Source: CAIQPV01 sp963719855
GTDB lineage: Bacteria; Pseudomonadota; Gammaproteobacteria; Burkholderiales; Gallionellaceae
Length of the DNA: 64,000 nt
Direction: 5' to 3'
Assembly (NCBI GenBank): GCA_963719855.1
Contig: CAVRDK010000001.1
Location: forward strand, 682,001 to 746,000
Made by a program: the position numbers and the translations under genes. The notes beneath the pieces are model-generated. The model made no database searches, was not told where the DNA came from, and saw only the letters and a program-made list of their open reading frames with translations. This document shows, one piece after another, positions 51,825-61,907 of this stretch (position 1 is its first letter; each line of letters begins with the position of its first letter).

Positions 51825-52487
51825 TTGAGAATACTTCTGGTGGAAGACGATGCACTGCTTGGAGATGGTATCCAGAAAAGCCTCGGCCACCTTGGTTTCA
51901 CGGTTGACTGGTTGCGTGATGGAAGACAAGGCGAGAATGCGTTGACCAGTGAAGAATACGCCGCAGTGGTGCTGGATATCGGCCTGCCGCAGCAGGATGG
52001 TCTGACCTTGCTGCAATCCGTGAGAGAAAAGGGGCTGCACACCCCCGTCTTGATCCTGACCGCCCGCGACGGCAAACTGGACAAGCTAAAGGGATTCAAT
52101 CTGGGCGCAGATGATTACGTCATCAAACCCATAGATATGGAAGAACTCGCCGCCAGACTGCGCGCTCTGATCCGCCGTTCCGCCGGACGCGCCTCGCCGC
52201 GCATCCAGGTCGGGGCGGTGGAAATCGACCCGGAGACGCACCAGACATGGTGTGAAGGCAAATCCGTCGAACTCTCCGCCAAGGAATTCGCCGTGCTCGA
52301 ACTGCTGATGCAGAACGCAGGCCGGGTGCTGACCCGCGCCCAACTGGAGCAAAGTCTCTATGGCTGGGAAGACAGTGCGGACAGCAACACTATCGAAGTT
52401 TTCATTCATCACTTGCGCAAAAAACTGGGCAGTAATTTCATTCAGACCTTGCGTGGCATCGGTTACACAGCAAGGCGTTCAGAATGA
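51825..52487 (+). CDS. OmpR-family response regulator, QseB-like
   Basis: 220 residues from a TTG with GGAG six bases upstream. Receiver domain (RILLVEDDALLGDG, phospho-acceptor Asp in VVLDIGLPQQDGLTLL, Lys in DDYVIKPID) then a winged-helix DNA-binding domain (SAKEFAVLELLMQNAGRVLTR, TLRGIGYTARR). Matches QseB/PmrA-type regulators. Overlaps the kinase start by four bases (ATGA). Divergent from the SHP operon, its probable target. Confidence 0.92.
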   Translation: MRILLVEDDALLGDGIQKSLGHLGFTVDWLRDGRQGENALTSEEYAAVVLDIGLPQQDGLTLLQSVREKGLHTPVLILTARDGKLDKLKGFNLGADDYVIKPIDMEELAARLRALIRRSAGRASPRIQVGAVEIDPETHQTWCEGKSVELSAKEFAVLELLMQNAGRVLTRAQLEQSLYGWEDSADSNTIEVFIHHLRKKLGSNFIQTLRGIGYTARRSE

Positions 52488-53851
52488 ACTTACAGCAAGT
52501 CTCCATACAAACCCGGCTCACACTGCTGGTGCTTTGCACCGTGCTTCTGTTCGGCCTGATTGCCGGTTATGCAAGTTACAAAAACGCGCTGCATGAAGCT
52601 GATGAATTTTTCGATGCGCAACTTGCTCAGTTTGCGCAGAACCTGTTGGTTGTGTCAGCGCATACTGATGGCGATGGTGACCATGAACAGACCGAACCGA
52701 TGCCTCCCCATGTCCACAAATACCAACAAACACTAGCCTTTCAAGTGTGGAATACCAACAACAAATATCCGCGCCTCCTGCTCCGTTCCAACAACATCTC
52801 ACACATGGCTTCCGCACAAATACCTGCCGAGGGTTACAGCAGCGGTGACTGGCAAGGCGAACATTGGCGCTATTACCGGCAACGCGATGAGCAGAGAGGC
52901 CTCGATGTGCTGGTCGGACAGAACGACCAGTCACGCAATGAAATGGCTCAAGAGATAGCCTGGCACAACATCGCCCCCCTCCTGTTCGGCTTGCCGCTGC
53001 TGGCGCTCTTCACCATCCTGGCGATTCGTTTCGGTTTGCGGCCATTGCGCAAACTCACTGAATCGTTACGCCAGCTTTCTCCCACGCAACTCCAGCCAGT
53101 GACCATGCACGATGCGCCGAAGGAAATCTCTCCTGTAGTTGAGGCGCTGAACAGCCTGCTCAACCGCATCTCCAAGGCGATGGAAAACGAACGGCGTTTC
53201 ACCGCCGATGCCTCGCACGAACTGCGCACCCCGCTTGCCGCGCTGCAAGCCCAAGTCCAGGCAGCGCAACTATCCGGCAACGAAACCGAGCGCGAGGAGT
53301 GCCTCGCCAAGGCCTTGCAGGGCGCAGAGCGCATGGCCCACCTGGTCGGGCAATTGCTCACCCTGTCCCGGCTGGACGAACTCTCTACTCCCTTCAATCT
53401 GGAAACCGTGGATCTGGCCGAACTCATCCAGGAATGTTGCGCGGAGTTGGGCGCAAATGCGCTCTCCAAAAACATCGAGATCGGCTTCTCGCCGGATGCC
53501 AGCCCCGCACTCTCCGGCTATACTGACATGCTGCGCATCCTGCTCAGGAATCTGCTGGACAACGCCATCCGCTATACCCCACAGGGCGGGCGTGTTGAAG
53601 TGTCATTGCACATCACCGAAACCCGGCAAGTTGAACTTGAAATTGCCGACAACGGCATCGGCGTCGCCGACGAACAACTCGCCCTGCTTGGACAACGCTT
53701 CAACCGCATCAACCAGAATGCCGCTGATGGAGTTGGATTGGGACTTTCCATCGTGCAGCGCATTGCGGAAATCCACCATGCGAAAATCACGTTCAGTCGC
53801 GCCGCTACGCTGAGCGGGTTGAGTGTGAAAGTCAGTTTCCCGCTATACTGA
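52484..53851 (+). CDS. QseC-like sensor histidine kinase
   Basis: 455 residues. Two transmembrane helices (about 13-31 and 166-184) flank a periplasmic sensor domain. HAMP-like region (LRPLRKLTESLRQLSP), H-box FTADASHELRTPLAALQ, N-box LLRNLLDNAIRY, and G-boxes DNGIGV and GVGLGLSIVQRIAEIH. Autokinase/phosphatase for the adjacent response regulator. Its stop is 43 bases before a 22-bp palindrome that separates it from the convergent second system. Confidence 0.93.
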   Translation: MNLQQVSIQTRLTLLVLCTVLLFGLIAGYASYKNALHEADEFFDAQLAQFAQNLLVVSAHTDGDGDHEQTEPMPPHVHKYQQTLAFQVWNTNNKYPRLLLRSNNISHMASAQIPAEGYSSGDWQGEHWRYYRQRDEQRGLDVLVGQNDQSRNEMAQEIAWHNIAPLLFGLPLLALFTILAIRFGLRPLRKLTESLRQLSPTQLQPVTMHDAPKEISPVVEALNSLLNRISKAMENERRFTADASHELRTPLAALQAQVQAAQLSGNETEREECLAKALQGAERMAHLVGQLLTLSRLDELSTPFNLETVDLAELIQECCAELGANALSKNIEIGFSPDASPALSGYTDMLRILLRNLLDNAIRYTPQGGRVEVSLHITETRQVELEIADNGIGVADEQLALLGQRFNRINQNAADGVGLGLSIVQRIAEIHHAKITFSRAATLSGLSVKVSFPLY

Positions 53852-53894
53852 AACCACCTTGTTATTCCAATTCCTATTTAAAATGGCACTAATT

Positions 53895-53950
53895 GTGGGA
53901 GCGGCTTCAGCCGCGAAACCCAAATACATCGCGGCTGAAGCCGCTCCCAC
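53895..53950. repeat. REP-like perfect 22-bp inverted repeat between two convergent kinase genes
   Basis: Arms 53895-53916 and 53929-53950 are exact reverse complements with a 12-base loop, each built on GTGGGAGCGGCTTCAGCC. This is a dispersed REP sequence style seen in many proteobacteria. An outer pair, TTATTCCAATTCC (about 53862) and GAATTGGAATTA (about 53982), extends the symmetry. It probably separates the converging transcripts. Confidence 0.85.
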
Positions 53951-54008
53951 ATCCAGTGGAATTATTGTCGTTTCTAACGAGAATTGGAATTAGAAGCAGC
54001 TCCCACAA

Positions 54009-55286
54009 CTACAACAAGGTTTCACGTCTAAAGACAAGTTGCGCGGAAGTGCCTTGTCCTTCGGTACTTTCGATAATTGTTTCCCAGCCATAGCGGTCGC
54101 AGATGCGTTTTACCAGCGACAAGCCAATACCCGAACCCGTGCTGCCAGAACCCTTGAAGTGCCGCTGGAAAACTTTACCGATTTCTTCTTCGCGAATGCC
54201 AGTACCTGTATCGCTGACGATCAGTCCGTTGTCTTCTACCAGAATCGAAACAGCACCCGAGGGTGTGTGTGTGAATGCGTTGCGTATCAGGTTTGCCACC
54301 ACAATACTGAGCAGCGTGCGTTCAGCACCAATGTTTGGATGTGCGTGACAAACAAGGCCTACCGTGGTCTTTTCGCTCAACAGATGCCGATTCATTTCAA
54401 TGGCAACGCTGACCACCTCACACACGTCACAGGTCTGCATAACCGCCTCATCCGTGTTTTCTCTGGCCATCAGCAGCAAGGCAGTGGTCAGGCTCACCAT
54501 CTCGCTGTTGGCGCGACCTATTCTCGCGATGCGCGCCCGTTGTTTGTCATCTAATTGATTGCTGTCTTCCATCAACTCTACGACTCCCTGCACGATAGCA
54601 AGCGGCGTCCGAAGTTCGTGGCTGACATCGCTGGTGAAGCTGCTCTCACGGTCGATAAATGCGCACATACGCTTGAGGTATGAAGAAAAAACTTGCGCAA
54701 GCTGACCAATTTCGTCGCTTGGAAAACCATGAGCCACTGCTTCGGCGTCATCTCCCGGGCTGGCACGGCTGACACGCCGCGCCAGTTCTTCAATAGGAGC
54801 AACCACCCGTCCCGCCAGCCACCAGCCCACCCATGCTGAAATCACGATCATCGTAAGCGCTCCTGACACCAGATAAATGAGGAACATTTCCTCTCGGTTG
54901 CGCTGGCGCTTCTCGTTAAACAGCATGAAATAGCGCTCGCTATTCTTATCTGCCACGGCAACTCGATAAGGCGTGTCATTCAGTGTCAGTTGATACTTTC
55001 CCTCACGCAGGGAAAGCAGTTTGGGTGGAATGTTTTCGTTGCGTTGACCTTGATTCAACAGATAACCTTGAATGCTGGCAGTTGACGGAGGAAGTGAATT
55101 CGGATTGCGCGAGCGTCTGGAAATATAGTCGTCAATCTCAGCACGCAAAGTTTCATCCATCAGACGTTCGCCGAGACTGTGCGCGGTAAAGGAGAGCCCC
55201 AGCGACAGCATCAAACTGACCATGGCGCCAAAGATTGCGAAAGTCAGAGCCAGCTTGAACCTGAGACTATGGAAGACCCTAGTCAT
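54009..55286 (-). CDS. Sensor histidine kinase (second two-component system)
   Basis: 425 residues from the ATG at 55286, which overlaps the regulator stop by eight bases. TM helices at about 10-30 and 135-155 flank a ~100-residue periplasmic domain. HAMP, H-box FTSDVSHELRTPLAIVQG, N-box VVANLIRNAFTHT, and G-boxes DTGTGI and GSGIGLSLVKRICDRYG. Ligand unknown. Paired with the upstream response regulator; no nearby target gene is obvious. Confidence 0.92.
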   Translation of the reverse strand: MTRVFHSLRFKLALTFAIFGAMVSLMLSLGLSFTAHSLGERLMDETLRAEIDDYISRRSRNPNSLPPSTASIQGYLLNQGQRNENIPPKLLSLREGKYQLTLNDTPYRVAVADKNSERYFMLFNEKRQRNREEMFLIYLVSGALTMIVISAWVGWWLAGRVVAPIEELARRVSRASPGDDAEAVAHGFPSDEIGQLAQVFSSYLKRMCAFIDRESSFTSDVSHELRTPLAIVQGVVELMEDSNQLDDKQRARIARIGRANSEMVSLTTALLLMARENTDEAVMQTCDVCEVVSVAIEMNRHLLSEKTTVGLVCHAHPNIGAERTLLSIVVANLIRNAFTHTPSGAVSILVEDNGLIVSDTGTGIREEEIGKVFQRHFKGSGSTGSGIGLSLVKRICDRYGWETIIESTEGQGTSAQLVFRRETLL

Positions 55287-55950
55287 CGCTGATCTGATAA
55301 CCAATGCCACGCAAGGTTTTGATCAGCGGTTTATCGGATTTATTGTCTACCGCATTGCGCAAGATGTGAAGGTGCGCACGCAAGGCGTCGCTATCTGGCG
55401 GCGAATCTCCCCAGATACCACGTTCCACCTCTTCGCGAGACAGCACTCGGGGGGATTGACGCATAAGAATCTCAAGCAGCTTTAGCGGGATAGGTGGCAA
55501 CTCTATAGTACGCTCGCCACGCAGCACCTTGAGCGTGCCAGTATTGAAAGAGAGATCGCCAACCTGCAAAATGGTGGTGCCTTCACGCACTTGTGCGCGT
55601 CTGACCAGAGCCGACAACCGTGCTTCCACCTCGCGCAATGAAAAGGGTTTGACCACATAATCATCTGCACCTGCTTCAAGGCCGGCAATCTTGTCATTCA
55701 GCGAATCACGGGCAGTGAGCATCAAAATAGGAGTGTGTTTTCCGGCATCGCGTAAGCGCTCGCACAGCGTCAACCCATCCATGCCGGGCAACATTAAATC
55801 CAGCACGATCACATCATATTGATTCGTGGATGCGAAATGCAGGCCGGAAATACCGTCCCCGGCGAGATCCATGGTGTGGCCACGTGATTCGAAGTAATCG
55901 AACATATTCGTGGCGAGATCTCGGTTGTCTTCAATCAGAAGAAAATTCAT
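55279..55950 (-). CDS. OmpR-family response regulator (second two-component system)
   Basis: 223 residues. Receiver domain: FLLIEDNRDLATNMF, phospho-Asp in VIVLDLMLPGMDGLTLC, Lys in DDYVVKPFS. Winged-helix C-terminal domain: LPPIPLKLLEILMRQSPRVL, LIKTLRGIGYQISDD. Starts at the ATG at 55950, 45 bases from the metG stop on the same strand. Overlaps its kinase gene. Confidence 0.93.
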   Translation of the reverse strand: MNFLLIEDNRDLATNMFDYFESRGHTMDLAGDGISGLHFASTNQYDVIVLDLMLPGMDGLTLCERLRDAGKHTPILMLTARDSLNDKIAGLEAGADDYVVKPFSLREVEARLSALVRRAQVREGTTILQVGDLSFNTGTLKVLRGERTIELPPIPLKLLEILMRQSPRVLSREEVERGIWGDSPPDSDALRAHLHILRNAVDNKSDKPLIKTLRGIGYQISDD

Positions 55951-55995
55951 GGGTGTATTGTATAACGGCGCTTTAAGGTGGCTCGGATAATTTGG

Positions 55996-58149
55996 TTATT
56001 TGATACGCATTCCTGGTTGCGCACCCTCGTCCGGACTGAGGATGAACAAACCCGGCGCTTCTCCCGAAGCCGCCAGCACCATGCCTTCCGACAAGCCGAA
56101 CTTCATCTTGCGCGGCGCGAGATTGGCGACCATCACCGTCATGCGTCCCTTTAATTTTTCGGGGTCGTAAACCGACTTGATGCCTGCAAACACCGTGCGC
56201 GGCTGCGCTTCGCCGATATCCAGCGTCAGTTTCAGCAGCTTCTCCGCGCCTTCCACATGCTCGGCGTTGACTATCTTCGCAACGCGCAAATCCACCTTGC
56301 CGAAGTCATCTATGCTGATAGTTTCCGCGATGGGCGCAATGGCGTGCTGTTGCGCTTCTGCATGGCGTGTAGGTGATGGTGGCGACACAAGGCTTTCTTT
56401 ATTGGCTTCGATCATGGCATCAATTTGTTTCTGGTCAACACGGGTCATTAGATGTTTGTATTCGTTGATACGATGACCTGAAGGCAAAATCGTATCTATA
56501 TCCTCCCAAACCAAAGGAGCAACATTCAAGAAACCTTCCACTTCTGCGGCGAGTTTTGGCAAAATTGGCCTAAGATACACAGTTAAAATTCTGAATGTTT
56601 CAAGGCTAATTGTGCAAACCCATTGCAGCATAGGGTTGGCCTCTTCCTCGCTTCTGCGTGCTAATTCCCACGGTTTAAATTCATTTACAAACACATTAAC
56701 AAAGTCAGCAGCTAACATTGTCTGCTTAATTGCATGGCTGTATTGCCTATTAGTAAATGAATCCTTTATTCCATCACCCCAACTACGAACCATCGAAATA
56801 ACTGATTCAAAGTTTTCCTTATCGATTTCGTATCCACTACCGTAATGTTCACTGTTGATGCGATTTATGAGGTTTGAATATGCGCTTATCTGGTTTTCGG
56901 TTAGCGTCGTGCTTGTCAGCTCTCCATCGAATCGCTTGGTGATAAATCCCGCACATCGACTCGCAATGTTGATGTACTTGCCAACCAGATCGCTATTCAC
57001 CTTGGCTATGAAATCGTCGAGACTCAAGTCAATATCTTCCATCGTTCCATTGAGTTTCGCCGCATAGTAATAGCGCAAATACTCCGGGTTGAGTCCCTGT
57101 TTGAGATAGCTGTCTGCGGTGATGAAGGTGCCGCGCGACTTGCTCATTTTCTCGCCGTTTACGGTGAGGAAGCCGTGGGCGAACAGTTTGGTCGGCGTGC
57201 GAAATCCAGCGTGTCGCAGCATCGCGGGCCAGAACAGCGCGTGAAAATACAGAATGTCTTTGCCAATGAAGTGATACAACTCGGCATCGGAGCCTTGTTT
57301 CCAGTAGTCGTCGAATTCGATACCCTTGGCGTCGCACAGCTTCTTGAAGCTGCCCATGTAACCCACGGGCGCATCCAGCCACACATAGAAATATTTCCCC
57401 GGCGCATCTGGTATCTCGAAACCGAAATAGGGCGCGTCGCGCGAGATGTCCCAGTCAGACAATTTGTTTTCGCTCTCGCTGCCCAACCATTCCTGCATCT
57501 TGTTAGAGGCTTCCGGTTGCAGCGTGTCGCTACGGGTCCATTCACGCAGGAATTTCTGGCAGGTGTCGGCTGAGAGCTTGAAAAAGTAGTGATCGGAATT
57601 GCGCCGTTCGGGTTGCGCACCGGACACGGCAGAATATGGGTTGATCAGTTCGGTGGGGGCGTAGGTGGTGCCGCAGGCTTCGCAGTTGTCGCCGTATTGA
57701 TCCTTGGCATGGCACTTGGGGCATTCGCCTTTGATGAAGCGATCCGGCAGGAACATGTTCTTGACCGGGTCGTAGAACTGTTCGATAGAGCGCACTTCGA
57801 TCAGGTTGGCGGCTTTAAGATTGCGATAAATCGCCTCTGCATAGCCCCTGGTCTCGGCGCTGTTGGTGCTGCCGTAGTGATCAAACTCGACATGGAAGCC
57901 GTCGAAGTCCGCCTTGTGTTCGTGCCACACGCGGTCTATCAGTTGCTCCGGGGTGATGCCCTCCTTCTCCGCGCGCAGCATGATGGGGGTCCCGTGAGTG
58001 TCGTCGGCGCAGACATAGTGGCAAGTGTTTCCCTGCATCTTCTGGAAGCGCACCCAGATGTCGGTCTGGATGTATTCAACGAGGTGGCCTAAGTGGATGC
58101 TACCGTTAGCATAAGGCAGTGCGGAAGTGACGAGAATTTTGCGTGTCAT
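55996..58149 (-). CDS. metG: Methionyl-tRNA synthetase
   Basis: 717 residues from the ATG at 58149; an upstream in-frame extension to 58197 is not conserved. Class I signatures LPYANGSIHLGHLVEY and KMSKSRGTF. Knob-domain zinc site CPKCHAKDQYGDNCEACG. Anticodon-binding helical domain follows. A C-terminal EMAP/Trbp111-like dimerisation domain (about 615-717: DLRVAKIVNAEHVEGAEKLL, RTVFAGIKSVYDPE). Charges tRNA-Met. Divergent from apbC, the usual neighbour in proteobacteria. Confidence 0.98.
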   Translation of the reverse strand: MTRKILVTSALPYANGSIHLGHLVEYIQTDIWVRFQKMQGNTCHYVCADDTHGTPIMLRAEKEGITPEQLIDRVWHEHKADFDGFHVEFDHYGSTNSAETRGYAEAIYRNLKAANLIEVRSIEQFYDPVKNMFLPDRFIKGECPKCHAKDQYGDNCEACGTTYAPTELINPYSAVSGAQPERRNSDHYFFKLSADTCQKFLREWTRSDTLQPEASNKMQEWLGSESENKLSDWDISRDAPYFGFEIPDAPGKYFYVWLDAPVGYMGSFKKLCDAKGIEFDDYWKQGSDAELYHFIGKDILYFHALFWPAMLRHAGFRTPTKLFAHGFLTVNGEKMSKSRGTFITADSYLKQGLNPEYLRYYYAAKLNGTMEDIDLSLDDFIAKVNSDLVGKYINIASRCAGFITKRFDGELTSTTLTENQISAYSNLINRINSEHYGSGYEIDKENFESVISMVRSWGDGIKDSFTNRQYSHAIKQTMLAADFVNVFVNEFKPWELARRSEEEANPMLQWVCTISLETFRILTVYLRPILPKLAAEVEGFLNVAPLVWEDIDTILPSGHRINEYKHLMTRVDQKQIDAMIEANKESLVSPPSPTRHAEAQQHAIAPIAETISIDDFGKVDLRVAKIVNAEHVEGAEKLLKLTLDIGEAQPRTVFAGIKSVYDPEKLKGRMTVMVANLAPRKMKFGLSEGMVLAASGEAPGLFILSPDEGAQPGMRIK

Positions 58150-58261
58150 GTAGCGGAATTCCTTAAGTAAGGCGCAATTGTAGCAAACACCACGCATGAA
58201 CGCGGAATTTGGGTAAAATGCGCATCCCCTGAAAAGTTAATTATTTGTTTGAGAGGCAACC

Positions 58262-59356
58262 ATGGCTATTACTGAAGCGGACGTTCAATCCGCACTAAAA
58301 CAATTGACCGACCCGAATACGAAAAAAGATTTCGTCAGCGGCAAGTCGGTAAAGAACATCAAGGTCGAAGGCAACGATGTGTCGCTCGACATCCTGCTCG
58401 GCTACCCCGCGAAAAGCGTGTGGGACGAGATCAAGGCGCTGGTGGAGAACCATCTGCGCGCTTCATTGTCGGGTGCAGGCAAGATCACTGCGACCGTGAG
58501 CAGCAAGGTGGTGCCGCATGCGGTGCAACGCGGCGTGAAGCTGGTGGATGGTGTGAAGAACATCATCGCTGTGGCCAGCGGCAAAGGCGGCGTGGGTAAA
58601 TCCACCACGGCGGTGAACCTGGCGCTGGCGCTGGCAGCGGAAGGTGCGCGTGTGGGAATGCTGGACGCCGACATCTACGGCCCCTCGCAGCCCACCATGC
58701 TGGGCATCACCGGTCGTCCGGACTCTAAAGACGGACAATCCATGGAGCCTATGGAAGGACATGGCTTGCAGGCGATGTCCATCGGCTTCCTGATCGAAGG
58801 AGACGATGTGCCGATGGTATGGCGCGGCCCGATGGTGACTCAGGCGCTGGATCAATTGCTGCGCCAGACGCGCTGGGATGCACTGGATTATCTGGTAGTG
58901 GATCTGCCTCCGGGTACCGGCGACATCCAGTTGACGCTGGCACAGAAGGTACCGGTAACCGGCGCAGTGATCGTCACAACGCCGCAGGACATCGCGCTAA
59001 TGGACGCGCGCAAGGGACTCAAGATGTTTGAAAAAGTGGACATCAAGATCATCGGCATCGTGGAAAACATGAGCACACACATCTGCTCCAAGTGCGGGCA
59101 TGAGGAACACATCTTCGGCACGGGCGGCGGCGAAAAAATGTGCGCCGATTATGGTGTAGAGTTTCTCGGTGGATTGCCGCTGGACATTCACATCCGCGAG
59201 CAAACTGATTCCGGCACACCCTCCGTGGCAGCGGACCCGAACAGTGCGATTGCCAAGGTATACAAGCAAATCGCGCGGCGCGTGGCGGTGAAGATAGCGG
59301 AAATGGCACAGGATCACAGCGCGGTGTTTCCGAAGATTGTGGTGCAAAATACTTAA
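58262..59356 (+). CDS. apbC: Fe-S cluster carrier protein ApbC (Mrp/NBP35 family)
   Basis: 364 residues. N-terminal DUF59/MIP18-like domain (about 1-85), then a deviant Walker P-loop ATPase: GKGGVGKST at about 105-113, DADIYGPSQPTML, VVDLPPGTGDIQLTL. The CSKCG motif near 280 provides the bridging cluster ligands. ATP-dependent carrier that delivers [4Fe-4S] clusters to apoproteins. ATG with GAGAGGC upstream. The metG-apbC divergent pair is typical. Confidence 0.95.
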   Translation: MAITEADVQSALKQLTDPNTKKDFVSGKSVKNIKVEGNDVSLDILLGYPAKSVWDEIKALVENHLRASLSGAGKITATVSSKVVPHAVQRGVKLVDGVKNIIAVASGKGGVGKSTTAVNLALALAAEGARVGMLDADIYGPSQPTMLGITGRPDSKDGQSMEPMEGHGLQAMSIGFLIEGDDVPMVWRGPMVTQALDQLLRQTRWDALDYLVVDLPPGTGDIQLTLAQKVPVTGAVIVTTPQDIALMDARKGLKMFEKVDIKIIGIVENMSTHICSKCGHEEHIFGTGGGEKMCADYGVEFLGGLPLDIHIREQTDSGTPSVAADPNSAIAKVYKQIARRVAVKIAEMAQDHSAVFPKIVVQNT

Positions 59357-59365
59357 AAGGTCGGG

Positions 59366-59423
59366 GCAAGGTACAAAGGTCAAAGCACAAGGACAACGGG
59401 TTCCGTTTTTCCTTGTACCTTGC
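59366..59423. repeat. Inverted repeat in the apbC 3' spacer
   Basis: GCAAGGTACAAAGG (59366-59379) and CCTTGTACCTTGC (59411-59423) pair with one bulge, enclosing a smaller AACGG/CCGTT hairpin followed by T residues. Likely an apbC transcript-end structure or a dispersed palindrome. Confidence 0.5.
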
Positions 59424-59489
59424 GTCTTGTTCCTGAATTTTATGCGCATCAAAGCAGACAAATGAAGATGAACCGCCAAGGAGCATCGA

Positions 59490-61742
59490 ATGAAGTTTAA
59501 TTTTCCCATCATCATCATCGACGAAGACTTTCGTTCAGAGAACGCCAGTGGTCACGGCATCCGTGATCTTGCTGAAGCGATTGAGAAAGAAGGTATCGAC
59601 GTCGTCGGCATGACCAGCTACGGCGATATGACCTCATTCGCCCAACAGCAGAGCCGCGCATCGGCCTTCGTGCTCTCCATCGACGATGAAGAATTTGGTG
59701 CTGGGAGTGAGGAGGAAACGGAAGTGGCGCTGAGGACATTGCGCGCGTTCGTGGAAGAAATCCGCTTCAAGAATTCCGACATTCCTATCTACCTGTATGG
59801 CGAAACGCGCACCTCGCGCCACATCCCCAACGACATCCTGCGCGAATTGCACGGCTTCATCCACATGCACGAGGACACGCCGGAGTTTGTGGCACGCCAT
59901 ATCATCCGCGAAGCCAAGTCATATCTCGACTCGCTGGCGCCGCCGTTCTTCCGCGCGCTGGTGGGTTACGCGCAGGACGGTTCTTATTCCTGGCACTGCC
60001 CCGGCCATTCCGGCGGCGTGGCGTTTCTGAAATCCCCGGTGGGGCGCATGTTCCACCAGTTCTTCGGCGAGAACATGTTGCGCGCAGACGTATGCAACGC
60101 GGTGGATGAACTGGGACAACTGCTCGACCATACCGGACCGGTGGCAGCTTCCGAACGCAATGCGGCGCGCATCTTCAATGCCGACCATTTGTTCTTCGTC
60201 ACCAACGGCACCTCCACTTCGAACAAGATTGTGTGGCACTCTACCGTGGCGCCGGATGACATCGTGGTGGTGGATCGCAATTGCCACAAGTCCATCCTGC
60301 ACGCGATCATGATGACCGGCGCAGTACCGGTGTTCCTGACGCCGACGCGCAATAATTTCGGCATCATCGGACCGATTCCATTAAGTGAATTTCAGCCGGA
60401 AAATATTCAGCGCAAGATCGATGCGAATCCGTTTATCAAGAATAAGAAACTGAAACCGCGCGTATTGACCATCACGCAAAGCACTTACGACGGTGTGTTG
60501 TACAACGTCGAAACGCTAAAGCAGATGCTGGACGGAAAAATCGACACATTACATTTCGACGAGGCATGGTTGCCCCATGCCACCTTCCACGATTTCTACA
60601 AGGACATGCACGCCATAGGCCGTGACCGTCCACGCGCGAAAGAGTCGATGATTTTTTCCACGCAGTCCACACACAAGCTGCTGGCCGGATTAAGCCAGGC
60701 GTCGCAAATTCTGGTACAGGATAGCGATTCCATCAAGCTGGATCGCGACTGCTTCAACGAAGCCTACCTGATGCACACTTCCACCAGTCCGCAATACGCC
60801 ATCATCGCCTCGTGCGACGTGGCTGCGGCGATGATGGAGCCGCCGGGAGGCACGGCGCTGGTGGAGGAATCCATCGCCGAAGCGCTCGACTTCCGCCGCG
60901 CCATGCGCAAGGTGGATGCCGAGTTCGGCGCAGATTGGTGGTTCAAGGTATGGGGGCCGGACTATCTGGTGGAAGAAGGCATGGCCGCGCGCGAAGACTG
61001 GATGCTCAGTGCGGATGATCGCTGGCATGGCTTCGGCAAGCTGGCGCCGAATTTCAACATGCTCGACCCGATCAAGGCCACGATAATTACGCCGGGACTG
61101 GATGTGGACGGCGACTTCGCCGACTCCGGTATTCCCGCCGCGATTGTGACCAAATACCTTGCCGAACATGGCGTGGTGGTGGAAAAGACCGGCCTGTATT
61201 CCTTCTTCATCATGTTCACCATCGGCATCACCAAAGGACGCTGGAACACGATGGTGACCGAGTTGCAGCAGTTCAAGGACGACTATGACAGGAACCATCC
61301 GCTGTGGCGCATCCTGCCCGAGTTCATTGCCAAAAATCCGCAGTACGAAAAAATCGGCCTGCGCGATTTATGCGACCAGATACACGGCATCTACAAAGCC
61401 AACGACGTGGCGCGACTGACTACAGAAATGTATTTATCGGACATGGTTCCGGCGATGAAGCCATCCGACGCGTTCGCCAAGATGGCGCACGGCGAAATCG
61501 ACCGCGTGCGCATCGACGAACTGGAGGGACGCGCCACCGCTGTGCTGCTAACACCTTACCCTCCGGGCATTCCACTGCTAATTCCGGGCGAGGTTTTCAA
61601 CAAAACCATCGTGGATTATTTGCGTTTTGCCCGTGATTTTAATAAGAAGTTCCCAGGCTTCGAAACTGACATTCATGGCCTCGTTGCAGGTGAAATGGAT
61701 GGCAAGCGCATGTATTATGTGGATTGCGTGAGGCACGATTGA
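59490..61742 (+). CDS. Orn/Lys/Arg decarboxylase (group III, AdiA/LdcC-type)
   Basis: 750 residues: an N-terminal wing/receiver-like domain (FPIIIIDEDFRSENASGHGI, about 1-130), a PLP-dependent aspartate-aminotransferase-fold core, and a C-terminal domain. Core motifs are WHCPGHSGGVAFLKSPVG, FFVTNGTSTSNKIV, HFDEAWLPHATFHDFY and the PLP lysine in STQSTHKLLAGLSQAS (about K395). Decarboxylates arginine, lysine or ornithine to the diamine/agmatine; closest in look to arginine decarboxylase, but substrate choice is uncertain. Ribosome site AAGGAG precedes the ATG. No antiporter gene is adjacent, so a biosynthetic polyamine role is as likely as acid resistance. Confidence 0.9.
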   Translation: MKFNFPIIIIDEDFRSENASGHGIRDLAEAIEKEGIDVVGMTSYGDMTSFAQQQSRASAFVLSIDDEEFGAGSEEETEVALRTLRAFVEEIRFKNSDIPIYLYGETRTSRHIPNDILRELHGFIHMHEDTPEFVARHIIREAKSYLDSLAPPFFRALVGYAQDGSYSWHCPGHSGGVAFLKSPVGRMFHQFFGENMLRADVCNAVDELGQLLDHTGPVAASERNAARIFNADHLFFVTNGTSTSNKIVWHSTVAPDDIVVVDRNCHKSILHAIMMTGAVPVFLTPTRNNFGIIGPIPLSEFQPENIQRKIDANPFIKNKKLKPRVLTITQSTYDGVLYNVETLKQMLDGKIDTLHFDEAWLPHATFHDFYKDMHAIGRDRPRAKESMIFSTQSTHKLLAGLSQASQILVQDSDSIKLDRDCFNEAYLMHTSTSPQYAIIASCDVAAAMMEPPGGTALVEESIAEALDFRRAMRKVDAEFGADWWFKVWGPDYLVEEGMAAREDWMLSADDRWHGFGKLAPNFNMLDPIKATIITPGLDVDGDFADSGIPAAIVTKYLAEHGVVVEKTGLYSFFIMFTIGITKGRWNTMVTELQQFKDDYDRNHPLWRILPEFIAKNPQYEKIGLRDLCDQIHGIYKANDVARLTTEMYLSDMVPAMKPSDAFAKMAHGEIDRVRIDELEGRATAVLLTPYPPGIPLLIPGEVFNKTIVDYLRFARDFNKKFPGFETDIHGLVAGEMDGKRMYYVDCVRHD

Positions 61743-61907
61743 GTGTGCCATAGTAGCCCCGCAGCGGGTCATTTTTCTTGCATTGCCAAGAAAAAATAAC
61801 CCTGTGATTAAGAAAGCTCATTTATGATGGTAAACTAAAACTGCGACTGGACAATTCGCAATATACGCCTGCGTCAGACTTGAACTCTAATTTGATAAAG
61901 GAAAATT

